Source: Clostridia bacterium
Lineage (GTDB): Bacteria; Bacillota; Clostridia; Oscillospirales; CAG-272
Assembly (NCBI GenBank): GCA_017517745.1
Contig: JAFWYJ010000008.1
Span: 1-39,089, forward strand
Length of the DNA: 39,089 bases
Direction: 5' to 3'
This document shows positions 32,580 to 39,089 of this stretch, in pieces; the stretch's first letter is position 1, and every line of letters begins with the position of its first letter. The notes under the pieces were generated by a model. The model was given only the letters and a program-made list of their open reading frames with translations. It searched no databases and was not told the origin of the DNA. The position numbers and the translations under genes were made by a program.

Positions 32580-33752
32580 TTACAGTCCCAGCAAAAACCT
32601 TCTTGCCTCGGCGTATTCCTCGCGCAGACGCGCGGCGGAGGGAGAGGCGGGATCAAAATTGGGCATCCGCAGGGCGCGGAGCATGATATTCTTCGGCGTT
32701 TCCTCGGGATCGATCAGCTCAAGTGCCGAAACCGAATAGCCCTGTGACTCAAGCAGCTTGAGACGCAGCGCGTCGGTCGCGGCATCGCAAAGCTTTTGAC
32801 GCAGCATCGAATGCTCGGCAATGAAGCCGAGCGCCTGACAGTTGAGCGTATGATTCAGCTCGTGATGACAGCAGGGGGTGGAAAGAATGACTTCGGCACG
32901 CCAATCGACCGCTTTCGCAAGCACGAGATCGGTGGCGGTGTCGCAGGCGTGCAAAGAGATGACGAGATGCACGGGGCCCTCGGCTTGATATTTGGAAATA
33001 TCGCCGCAGAGGAATTCCAATCCGTCAAAGTGCAGCTTTTTCGCGACGCTGTTGCAATACCCGATGACGTCGGGCTTCAGATCGACACCCGTCATCGAAA
33101 CCTCGCGGCGGAGCACGTTGGCAAAATAATGATACGCCGCGAAGGAAAGATAGCTTTTTCCGCAGCAAAGATCGCAGATGCGAAGTCTCCCCTCGCTCGG
33201 CAGATGCGACAGGCAGTCGCGGATCATCTCAAGAAAGCGGTTGATCTGACGAAATTTCGATTGTTTTTTATCATAGACGCGTCCGTTTTCATCACTCACG
33301 CCCAACAGGCGCAGAAACGGCTCGGAGCCTCCGAGGATATATTGCTTTTGGCGGTTGTTGTCCGACACGGGCGCACTCGGCGCGTCCTCGGTTTGCATGG
33401 CGCGAAAGAGATTTTCCCCGCCGAGCAGGGTGTGGTTGCCCGACTTGGAGCGGCGAAGCTCACAGCTGCCCACCGTGGTGATCAGGTTGATCTGACCGTA
33501 GCTCGCCGTCAGCGCGGTCAGGCGCGCCACGTCTGTGACCTCGACGTTTTCATGGATCGCCTTGTTGTCGCAAAGCAGCGACTCGGCTTGCGCCATGATC
33601 CTGCCGCCGATGCGGCGCAGAGTGATGACGGTGCGCTGTACCGCCGCGTCATCCGGCTTCGAAAACACCGCCTTTTTCAGGCACTCCCGCACCGATGCCA
33701 GAGAGATCAGCTCCGCCATGCGCGCGGTGGGCGTGTGTTGCGCGTCCTTCAT
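32580..33752 (-). CDS. SAM-dependent methyltransferase, Methyltransf_32-like
   Basis: The 390-aa protein has an N-terminal ~170-residue domain of unknown role. A Rossmann methyltransferase domain follows, with the SAM-binding motif ICDLCCGKSYLSFAAYHY, the acidic second strand MTGVDLKPDV, and a PCCHHELNH motif that is characteristic of this family. The C-terminal helix region follows. Relatives include eukaryotic METTL25/GSTCD-like proteins, some acting on RNA or protein; the substrate here is unknown. The start ATG overlaps the plsY stop (ATGA), with GGAGGA upstream, so the two are coupled. Confidence 0.87.
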   Translation of the reverse strand: MKDAQHTPTARMAELISLASVRECLKKAVFSKPDDAAVQRTVITLRRIGGRIMAQAESLLCDNKAIHENVEVTDVARLTALTASYGQINLITTVGSCELRRSKSGNHTLLGGENLFRAMQTEDAPSAPVSDNNRQKQYILGGSEPFLRLLGVSDENGRVYDKKQSKFRQINRFLEMIRDCLSHLPSEGRLRICDLCCGKSYLSFAAYHYFANVLRREVSMTGVDLKPDVIGYCNSVAKKLHFDGLEFLCGDISKYQAEGPVHLVISLHACDTATDLVLAKAVDWRAEVILSTPCCHHELNHTLNCQALGFIAEHSMLRQKLCDAATDALRLKLLESQGYSVSALELIDPEETPKNIMLRALRMPNFDPASPSAARLREEYAEARRFLLGL

Positions 33753-34534
33753 TTCGGGTCCTCCGCAGGCGGGTCTTCCTCCGCCTCTTTTTTCTTTTTC
33801 TTTTTCTTGAATTTGGAAAAATCGATCTTGGCTTCCTGACGGTTCCAAATCCGCTTGAGATTCTCTCGGTGCATAAAGATCACAAAGCACATGGCGAGAA
33901 ACGCCATGAGCATATTGGGACCGTTGAGATGCTCGGTGCCGGTCATGGCTGCCGCCCAGCGGAACGCCATGGGATAGATCAGCGCCGCCATGACAGAGGC
34001 AAGCGAGACGAATCGCGTGCCGATCAGCACGATGAGGAACGTGCCGAGAATGAACAGAAAGGCAAGCGGATGGATGACGAGCGCGACGATGCCGAAGCAA
34101 GCGACGCCCTTTCCTCCGCGGAAGCGATAGTAGATCGGGAACATGTGTCCAAAGCCCACGAAAAAGCCCGCGATCGCCTGCCCCATAAAGCCGAACAGAA
34201 ACCTGCCCAGAAGGGTTGCGATCACAGCCTTTCCGAAGTCAAGCAGCAGCGTGACAACGGCGGCCTTGACTCCAAAGGTGCGGAGCATGTTGGTGGTTCC
34301 CGCGTTTCCGCTTCCGTGAGTGCGGATATCATCGCGATAGAACATGGTCGAGATGAGAATGGCGGGGTTGATGCTGCCGATCAGGTAGGGAATGACGATT
34401 GAGAGAAGTCCCGCGGCGAGCGTAAGGATCGCCGCCGTGGTTTCGCCGATCGAAAAGCGTTGAATCAGCCATTGAACAAGATTCCAATAGACGGGAATCT
34501 TCGGCGTTTCCGTCATAGCAAACAAAGAAAACAT
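33749..34534 (-). CDS. plsY: Glycerol-3-phosphate acyltransferase PlsY
   Basis: PlsY transfers acyl groups from acyl-phosphate to glycerol-3-phosphate, starting phospholipid synthesis at the membrane. The diagnostic motifs are GSINPAIL, HGSGNAGTTNMLRTFG and YRFRGGKGVA. At 261 aa it is longer than the usual ~200: there are about 45 extra residues before the first motif, with an extra hydrophobic segment, and a C-terminal tail with eight nearly continuous lysines (FKKKKKKKEAEEDPP). The start follows GGAGGAAAG. PlsX, its usual partner, is not in the window. Confidence 0.93.
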   Translation of the reverse strand: MFSLFAMTETPKIPVYWNLVQWLIQRFSIGETTAAILTLAAGLLSIVIPYLIGSINPAILISTMFYRDDIRTHGSGNAGTTNMLRTFGVKAAVVTLLLDFGKAVIATLLGRFLFGFMGQAIAGFFVGFGHMFPIYYRFRGGKGVACFGIVALVIHPLAFLFILGTFLIVLIGTRFVSLASVMAALIYPMAFRWAAAMTGTEHLNGPNMLMAFLAMCFVIFMHRENLKRIWNRQEAKIDFSKFKKKKKKKEAEEDPPAEDPK

Positions 34535-34546
34535 CCTTTCCTCCGA

Positions 34547-35629
34547 TCAAAAGAGCTCGAGCAGTTCCTTGGAACTGTTCGTGAAATCGTAAAAGCTTCC
34601 GTCGGGGCGCACACAGGCGAGATCCTCGATACGGCAGCCGTATTTTCCTTCCAGATAAATTCCCGGTTCAAAGGTGACCACGTGTCCTCTTTGGAGCGTG
34701 GCATCCTTGGGGGAAGCGGGAGAAAGACGCGGTCCCTCGTGGCACAACAGCCCCACGCCGTGACCGAGCGAGTGTCCGAAGCACCCCTTGTATCCCGCGC
34801 CGTCGATGATCGACCGTGCGATCGCATCGAGTCCGTGCAGGCTCGCCCCCTCGCAAGCCGCATCAAGCGCGGCTTGTTGCGCCGTGAGAACGGTGTTGTA
34901 AAGCTTTTTCATCTCGGCGTCGGCACGCCCGAGCACAACGGTACGCGTCATATCCGAGCAGTATCCGTCGACCGTCGCGCCGAAATCCAGTGTCAAAAAG
35001 CCCTTCTCGAGCTTTTGGCGGCGCGGTACGCCGTGCGGACGCGAGGAATTGCTTCCCGAGATCGCGATCGTCTCAAACGCCAAGCCGTCGGCACCGTTGC
35101 GGCGCATGAAAAACTCCAGCTCCAACGCAACCTCCAACTCGGTCATCTCGGGATGCAGATGCTCCACAATGTGAGAAAACGCGAGATCGGTGATGCTCTG
35201 CGCGCGCGCGATGGTATCCAGCTCGCGCTCGTCCTTGTAAGCTCTCTGTGCCGAGAGAAGCTCGGAAGCGCCGGGCTTGACCGTATAGTCGCAAAGCACC
35301 TCGGTATCGCGCAAAAAATCGGCGTGGGAAAGCGCCTTCTCCTCGACGGCGACCACTTTGCATCCGTGATCGGACAAGAGTCCCGCGACGGTGAGAAGCA
35401 TCCCGCCGTTCCCTGCGGTGAGGACGGTCATTTCACGCGTGGTTTGCACGCGCGCCGCTTCGACGTAGCGAAAATCGGTGATGAGATAAGACTCTCCTCG
35501 CGTGACCAGAACCAGCCCGTCATCAAATGGAAAGTCCGACAGATAACGCTGGTTGAGCTTGTCGGAAACGATGGCGGCGTCAAAGCCCTTGGCGACGAGA
35601 GATTCCTTGAAATTCGATAGATGTGACAT
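34547..35629 (-). CDS. M24-family Xaa-Pro aminopeptidase
   Basis: This 360-aa cytoplasmic metallopeptidase removes N-terminal residues before proline. It has a creatinase-like N-terminal domain (1-125) and a pita-bread catalytic domain. The five metal ligands are D215 (TLDFG), D226 (CSDMTRT), H290 (GHSLGHGVG), E321 (FEPGIYLE) and E335 (RIED). The ATG at 35629 follows GGAGG. It is the first gene of the nine-gene minus-strand operon; plsY follows by 12 bp. In Firmicutes this peptidase often precedes efp, but here it does not. Confidence 0.94.
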   Translation of the reverse strand: MSHLSNFKESLVAKGFDAAIVSDKLNQRYLSDFPFDDGLVLVTRGESYLITDFRYVEAARVQTTREMTVLTAGNGGMLLTVAGLLSDHGCKVVAVEEKALSHADFLRDTEVLCDYTVKPGASELLSAQRAYKDERELDTIARAQSITDLAFSHIVEHLHPEMTELEVALELEFFMRRNGADGLAFETIAISGSNSSRPHGVPRRQKLEKGFLTLDFGATVDGYCSDMTRTVVLGRADAEMKKLYNTVLTAQQAALDAACEGASLHGLDAIARSIIDGAGYKGCFGHSLGHGVGLLCHEGPRLSPASPKDATLQRGHVVTFEPGIYLEGKYGCRIEDLACVRPDGSFYDFTNSSKELLELF

Positions 35630-35671
35630 AAAACCTCCGTTGCACGTCGCAGTGCATATTATATCCATTAT

Positions 35672-35700
35672 ATTATACCATATCTTTCCGCAAAAGTACA
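35672..35700 (-). promoter_or_regulatory. Possible promoter of the pepP-led operon
   Basis: On the minus strand TATAAT (35672-35677) has TGTACT (35695-35700) 17 bp upstream. The -10 is good and the -35 weak. It is about 40 bases before the aminopeptidase start and divergent from the spoIIGA promoter. Confidence 0.55.
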
Positions 35701-35734
35701 GAGAATGAGAAAAAATTTTTCAGTGCTTCTTTAA

Positions 35735-35768
35735 TTTGACAAAATTATCCGCGGCGGTGCGATATAAT
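35735..35768 (+). promoter_or_regulatory. spoIIGA promoter with wide spacer and Spo0A box over the -35
   Basis: TTGACA (35736-35741) and TATAAT (35763-35768) are both perfect sigma-A hexamers but 21 bp apart. In Bacillus subtilis the spoIIG promoter likewise has a 22-bp spacer and needs Spo0A~P. The bases TTTGACAAA (35735-35743) match the reverse complement of a Spo0A box (TTTGTCRAA) and cover the -35. The match is in one box only, so Spo0A control is an inference. Confidence 0.7.
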
Positions 35769-35804
35769 GATAGCAACGACAGACTTTTGAGGAGGATTGA
35801 CGCG

Positions 35805-36665
35805 ATGCAGCAAGCGGTGTATATCGATCTTTACGTATTGGTGAATTTCAGCATGGATCTGCTCTGCCTGATGATCACGGCATCGCTTTTGCACCGCAAA
35901 GTGAGTCGCCTGCGTGCGATCCTCGGCGCGATCCTCGGCGGCGTTTACGCCGCGGCGGCACTGCTGCTCGGATGGAACGGACTTTGGGGTTTGACGGCAG
36001 ATGTTTTGGCGGCGTGTCTGATGTGCGCCGTCACCTTTGCCTCACGGCGACAATCGCCTTGGAAGATCCTGCAATGCGCGGCGGTGCAGACGTTGGTCTC
36101 GATGTTGCTCGGCGGCGTGATGACCGCGCTCTACGCGGCACTCAACCGCCTCAAGCTTCCCTTCGCGGCTCTGCAAGGAGACGGCATCTCGGTCTGGCTC
36201 TTTGCCCTGCTGAGCGCCGTGGCGGGCGTGGCAACGCTGCGCGGAGGCTCTTTCCTCGGACTTTCGCGCAAAACCAAGCACGTAACCCTTCACGCGGTGC
36301 TGTTTGGGCGCGAGATCACCCTCTCCGCCATGGTCGATTCGGGCAACCTTTTGCGCGATCCCGTGAGCGGAAAAAGCGTGATCGTGGCAGACACCGCACG
36401 TCTGTCCGCAGTCCTGCCCCCCGCCCTCCTCTCCGCCTGCCGAAGCGGCGACTGTACCTCGTGGCTCTCGCATCCCGAGCAGGCAAAAAGGACGCGCCCC
36501 ATCCCCGCGCATACCGCCGCGGGCGAGCGGTTGCTGCTCGCCATCGTTCCCGATCGGCTGCGCGTCACGGTCGGAAAGGATACGTACGACGCCGACTATC
36601 TCATCGCCCCCGCGCCGCTCGGTGACGCGGCGCAAGGCTTTGACGCCGTGATCTCCTTACACTGA
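35805..36665 (+). CDS. spoIIGA: Pro-sigma-E processing aspartic protease SpoIIGA
   Basis: SpoIIGA is the mother-cell membrane protease that cleaves pro-sigma-E after activation by SpoIIR from the forespore. The 286-aa protein has about five membrane helices (about residues 8-150) and a cytoplasmic aspartic-protease domain with the catalytic Asp178 in [11 protein letters not shown]. SpoIIGA residue Asp183 of B. subtilis is equivalent. The C-terminal AIVPDRLRV and [10 protein letters not shown] segments also fit. The ATG at 35805 follows GAGGAGG. It is followed 37 bp later by sigE, the conserved spoIIG order. This supports a spore-forming lineage. Confidence 0.9.
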   Translation: MQQAVYIDLYVLVNFSMDLLCLMITASLLHRKVSRLRAILGAILGGVYAAAALLLGWNGLWGLTADVLAACLMCAVTFASRRQSPWKILQCAAVQTLVSMLLGGVMTALYAALNRLKLPFAALQGDGISVWLFALLSAVAGVATLRGGSFLGLSRKTKHVTLHAVLFGREITLSAMVDSGNLLRDPVSGKSVIVADTARLSAVLPPALLSACRSGDCTSWLSHPEQAKRTRPIPAHTAAGERLLLAIVPDRLRVTVGKDTYDADYLIAPAPLGDAAQGFDAVISLH

Positions 36666-36702
36666 TTCCAATATTGATTTTTTATTTTCGGAGGTGGTTT
36701 CT

Positions 36703-37398
36703 ATGAAGATTTTCATTCGCTTGCGGCTTTGGCTTGCCGCAAAAATGTCCAAAAAAGGGCTGTTCTACATCAACGGACCAGAAGTCCTCCCCGCTCCGCT
36801 CTCTCAGGAGCGCGAGGCGGAATACATATCCCGAATCGAAAACGAGGACGCCCGCGCCGTTCTGGTCGAACACAATCTGCGCCTGGTGGTCTACATCGCC
36901 AAACGCTTTGAAAATACGGGAACAGGCATCGAAGACCTGATCTCGATCGGCACGGTCGGACTCATCAAGGCAATCAATACCTTTCGCAGTGACAAAAGCA
37001 TCAAGCTCGCAACCTACGCCTCGCGCTGTATCGAAAACGAGATTCTTATGCACATCCGCAAAAACGGCGGTCAAAGATGCGAAATCTCGATCGACGAGCC
37101 GCTCAACGTCGATTGGGACGGCAACGAACTTCTGCTCTCCGACGTGCTCGGCAACGAGGAGGATAGCGTTACCTATGAAATCGAACAGCGCGAAGAACGT
37201 GACACCGTCCGCCGCGCCGTCGCCATGCTCGAACCGCGTGAGCGCGAACTCATCGAGCTTCGCTACGGTCTGCGCGGCGGCAATGAGCTTACCCAAAAAG
37301 AAGTCGCCGATCTCCTCGGTATCTCACAGTCCTATATCTCACGCCTCGAAAAACGGATCCTCTCTCGCCTCCGTGAAGAAATCGCAGGGAGAATATAG
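36703..37398 (+). CDS. sigE: Sporulation sigma factor sigma-E (pro-form)
   Basis: Sigma-E directs early mother-cell transcription in sporulation. The 231-aa protein has an N-terminal pro-sequence of about 25 residues, basic and amphipathic ([19 protein letters not shown]), ahead of the processing region [14 protein letters not shown]. Region 2 has [26 protein letters not shown] and [16 protein letters not shown]; region 4 has [13 protein letters not shown]. The segment [21 protein letters not shown] is nearly as in B. subtilis SigE. The ATG at 36703 follows GGAGGTGG. sigG, often next in other Firmicutes, is absent; a terminator follows. Confidence 0.96.
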   Translation: MKIFIRLRLWLAAKMSKKGLFYINGPEVLPAPLSQEREAEYISRIENEDARAVLVEHNLRLVVYIAKRFENTGTGIEDLISIGTVGLIKAINTFRSDKSIKLATYASRCIENEILMHIRKNGGQRCEISIDEPLNVDWDGNELLLSDVLGNEEDSVTYEIEQREERDTVRRAVAMLEPRERELIELRYGLRGGNELTQKEVADLLGISQSYISRLEKRILSRLREEIAGRI

Positions 37399-37413
37399 AA
37401 AAAAGGACGCGGT

Positions 37414-37452
37414 TTGGCGTACCTGCGATAAAGCAGGTGCGCCAAGTTTTTT
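37414..37452 (+). terminator. Rho-independent terminator of spoIIGA-sigE
   Basis: TTGGCGTACCTGC (37414-37426) pairs with GCAGGTGCGCCAA (37433-37445) with one G-T wobble, loop GATAAA, followed by GTTTTTT. The stem resembles the hairpin at 7523-7558, and the CCTGCGATA...GCAGG core recurs in the composite repeats at both window ends. Confidence 0.88.
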
Positions 37453-37481
37453 ATATCAACCACAGTTTTATTTATTAAGTA

Positions 37482-37510
37482 TTGACTTTTGAATGATGTT
37501 GTGCTATAAT
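37482..37510 (+). promoter_or_regulatory. Promoter of the leader peptide-GNAT transcription unit
   Basis: TTGACT (37482-37487) and TATAAT (37505-37510) are 17 bp apart. Transcription should start near 37517, giving a leader of about 158 bases before the GNAT gene. Confidence 0.85.
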
Positions 37511-37547
37511 AAAAGTACAAAATTGATACTTAAAGGAGGTGGACAAA

Positions 37548-37598
37548 ATGACAAACTTAACACTGATAAAATCAATTGCCGTTTTGTCCGCAAACTAA
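37548..37598 (+). CDS. 16-codon leader peptide upstream of the GNAT gene
   Basis: A very strong site, AGGAGGTGG, lies seven to eight bases before an ATG, and the frame encodes MTNLTLIKSIAVLSAN before TAA. There is no domain; the likely function is regulatory. Bases 37539-37550, including the start codon, can pair with 37580-37591 (GGACAAAA/TTTTGTCC plus wobble pairs), which would hide the start codon and part of the ribosome site. Codons 6-10 contain GATAAAATCAA (37565-37575), the perfect complement of part of the terminator that follows. This layout is typical of ribosome-mediated attenuation. Confidence 0.72.
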   Translation: MTNLTLIKSIAVLSAN

Positions 37599-37621
37599 CT
37601 TATATTGTTACGTCTTGACTT

Positions 37622-37657
37622 AATGCTCTTGATTTTATCGAGAGCATTTTATTTTTT
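37622..37657 (+). terminator. Attenuator: leader terminator before the GNAT gene
   Basis: AATGCTCT (37622-37629) pairs with AGAGCATT (37641-37648) around an 11-base loop, followed by TTTTATTTTTT. It stands between the leader peptide and the GNAT gene. The loop region TTGATTTTATC (37629-37639) is perfectly complementary to 37565-37575 within the leader frame, so an alternative antiterminator pairing of 11 bp is possible and would disturb this stem. Confidence 0.78.
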
Positions 37658-37674
37658 AAGAAAGAGGTAGCAAA

Positions 37675-38589
37675 ATGAAAGAAATCGTTACAATTCAAAT
37701 CAGCAAATTCTTAACAAACGAATATGTGGAACAAATTGCTCAAAATCAATGGAAAGCATTAACCCCACAGTTTACAAACCGATCGAGACAGTATATCTTC
37801 GACGAGCTTGTCGATAGCAACGATTGCTTTGGGGTAATTGCCACCACTGCAAAAAATCAAGTCATCGGCAGAATTCATTGCGTGAAAAATGAAAACAATC
37901 CTCATCTTTGGTATTATGGTGACTTGTTTGTGATTCCGGAATACAGAAGAAGAGGAATAGCAAAACAAATGATTCACGCGGCGACAAATCACTTATCTGA
38001 AATGGGAGCAACAACACTTCGGTGTTATGTCAAGCCCGACAACATTCCAAGCCGCAACCTTCAAATGTCATTATGTTTTTTAGAAAAGCCATTTGAATCG
38101 TTTAATGATTTCACAAATGACGGTGAAATCATGTATGAATTAGACATTCCAAACTCTTTAACTATTATCCCGGCAACAAAAAACGAGGCATATTTTGTGA
38201 GAATTCTGTTTGCTCAAAACAAAGATATTTTGAATTCCGGAAATATATCTCTAAGCGAATGGAGGGAAATTCTTTCTGTCGAAGATCCGGATGAAAAGCA
38301 TTTTTTAGTTTGCAAGGGTGCGATGCCTATCGCTTACATGAAAATTAATGGATTGCTGAATACGGATATAGCCTGGGTATCTATGTTATTTGTTGCAAAA
38401 GATTTCCAACGCCAAGGAATTGGATCTTTTGCGCTGAATTATGCGGAGCAATATGTTAAGGGGCTCGGATTTAATACGATTAATATCCAAACCGATAAAG
38501 AAAATATTGCAGCCATAAATTGTTATTCCAATTCCGGATATCGCATTTATGAGCAAAATTCAAAAATCAAGTTTAGTAAACTGCTATAA
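37675..38589 (+). CDS. Tandem-GNAT acetyltransferase, AT-rich accessory gene
   Basis: The 304-aa protein has two GNAT acetyltransferase domains. The first (about 1-155) has the acetyl-CoA loop RRRGIAKQM at 91-99 after YYGDLFVIPEY. The second (about 162-304) has FQRQGIGSFALNYAE (from 244) after WVSMLFVAK, then NCYSNSGYRIYE. Many inducible resistance acetyltransferases are GNATs, but no specific substrate can be named. The start at 37675 follows AGAGGTAG. The gene is much more AT-rich than its neighbours, has an attenuator upstream and a repeat element downstream, and probably came by transfer. Drug-inducible expression is an inference. Confidence 0.88.
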   Translation: MKEIVTIQISKFLTNEYVEQIAQNQWKALTPQFTNRSRQYIFDELVDSNDCFGVIATTAKNQVIGRIHCVKNENNPHLWYYGDLFVIPEYRRRGIAKQMIHAATNHLSEMGATTLRCYVKPDNIPSRNLQMSLCFLEKPFESFNDFTNDGEIMYELDIPNSLTIIPATKNEAYFVRILFAQNKDILNSGNISLSEWREILSVEDPDEKHFLVCKGAMPIAYMKINGLLNTDIAWVSMLFVAKDFQRQGIGSFALNYAEQYVKGLGFNTINIQTDKENIAAINCYSNSGYRIYEQNSKIKFSKLL

Positions 38590-38619
38590 GTGCTTTTATT
38601 CCCCCATACGCGGGGCTTC

Positions 38620-38856
38620 GCTTTTGTGTCCACAAAAGCAGTGCTTGTCAGGAAAATTGACGGACTTTTGGAATGCACGAACCAAAGGCTCCCTTGTGTA
38701 AAGGGAGCTGTCACCGAAGGTGACTGAGGGATTGTTTTAGAATAAATTTTGCTTTCTTACAATCCCTCCGTCTCGCTTACGCGAGCCACCTCCCTTTACA
38801 CAAGGGAGGCTCATTTCCTCCCGACAGTAAAACTATAAGGTGTAACACACTATACC
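38620..38856 (+). repeat. Element E, copy 2: 237-bp repeat with 120-bp inverted-repeat core
   Basis: The element begins 31 bp after the GNAT stop with GCTTTTGTGTCCACAAAAGC (38620-38639), then the shared tract 'tgcttgtcaggaaaattgac'. A 120-bp core (38689-38808) bounded by CTCCCTTGTGTAAAGGGAG and its complement follows, and the end is at the 'gtgtaacacac' segment. It matches the copy at 6651-6884 along its length. In both copies the same end faces the 3' end of an AT-rich gene. There is no coding capacity. Confidence 0.8.
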
Positions 38857-38870
38857 TTGAAGATCAAGAC

Positions 38871-39089
38871 GTATGAAAAAGGACGCGATTGTGGGGGCTT
38901 CTTTTTTGCGGGGGAACTTTTTAAAAAAAGCTTCCCCCGCCCCCCCTCAAAAACTTTTCGGGTAAGAGGGAAAAGGAAAGCCTTTATCTCTGCGCTCGAC
39001 CAATCAATCGCTCCCGCGGCCGGCGGCGACCTGCGATAGCAGGCACGCCGAACGATGTTTGCCTTCGGCAAGAGATGTTGGCTTCGCCA
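38871..39089 (-). repeat. Composite hairpin repeat at the window end
   Basis: The region has a GCGGGGGAACTTTTT/AAAAAGCTTCCCCCGC hairpin (about 38909-38941), the 'aaaacttttcgggtaagagggaaaaggaaagcc' unit also present at 26200-26420, and a CCTGCGATAGCAGG hairpin. The last ~98 bases are the reverse complement of 140-237 with one visible mismatch. No gene is supported. Confidence 0.8.

Overview
This window looks like chromosome of an uncultured, spore-forming member of class Clostridia (Bacillota), probably gut-associated. The reasons are the spoIIGA-sigE pair, the split transketolase, the short ACT-type serA beside serC, TpLRR/BspA and GH78/GH2 genes, and consensus sigma-A promoters (TTGACA, 17 bp, TATAAT) with strong GGAGG ribosome sites. 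Most genes are GC-rich and on the minus strand. Two accessory genes, at 6.9-7.4 kb and 37.7-38.6 kb, are clearly AT-rich. I found no tRNA, rRNA, CRISPR array, transposase or integrase.

Layout. 1-391: composite hairpin repeats. 392-3619: a rhamnosidase (GH78) and a divergent AraC regulator sharing overlapping promoters and a palindrome. 4000-6345: serC-serA serine biosynthesis with a consensus promoter. 6490-7558: repeat modules and a small AT-rich membrane-protein gene. 7569-9026: a 5'-truncated beta-mannosidase. 9117-9593: mrnC. 14680 down to 9648: an operon with an endonuclease-IV-like TIM barrel, pcrA, an unknown protein with nuclease-like residues and a ComEC-like metallo-beta-lactamase lipoprotein. 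21013 down to 14856: aroK-like kinase, maf, mreB, CPBP protease, PBP2 and yqeG, a cell-shape and wall cluster without mreC or mreD between mreB and PBP2. 23007 down to 21231: split transketolase. 23258-25866: an LRR lipoprotein and an AMP-binding enzyme with altered catalytic motifs. 25867-26502: dense repeats. 35629 down to 26503: nine closely packed genes (pepP, plsY, methyltransferase, unknown, alpha/beta hydrolase, MATE, yifB, CDF, cyclophilin). 35736-37452: spoIIGA-sigE with a Spo0A-type promoter and a terminator. 37482-38589: a tandem-GNAT gene behind a 16-codon leader peptide and an attenuator. 38590-39089: repeats.

The most interesting points are four. First, the leader-peptide attenuator before the GNAT gene has a perfect 11-bp antiterminator pairing. 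Second, the two AT-rich accessory genes share the same outer architecture, with a similar hairpin upstream and the same ~235-bp element downstream in the same orientation, which suggests a non-autonomous cassette. Third, a family of composite hairpin repeats caps operons and shows a compensatory base-pair change. Fourth, the spoIIGA promoter has 21-bp spacing and a Spo0A box over its -35. The outer ends of the window lie in inverted copies of the same repeat.
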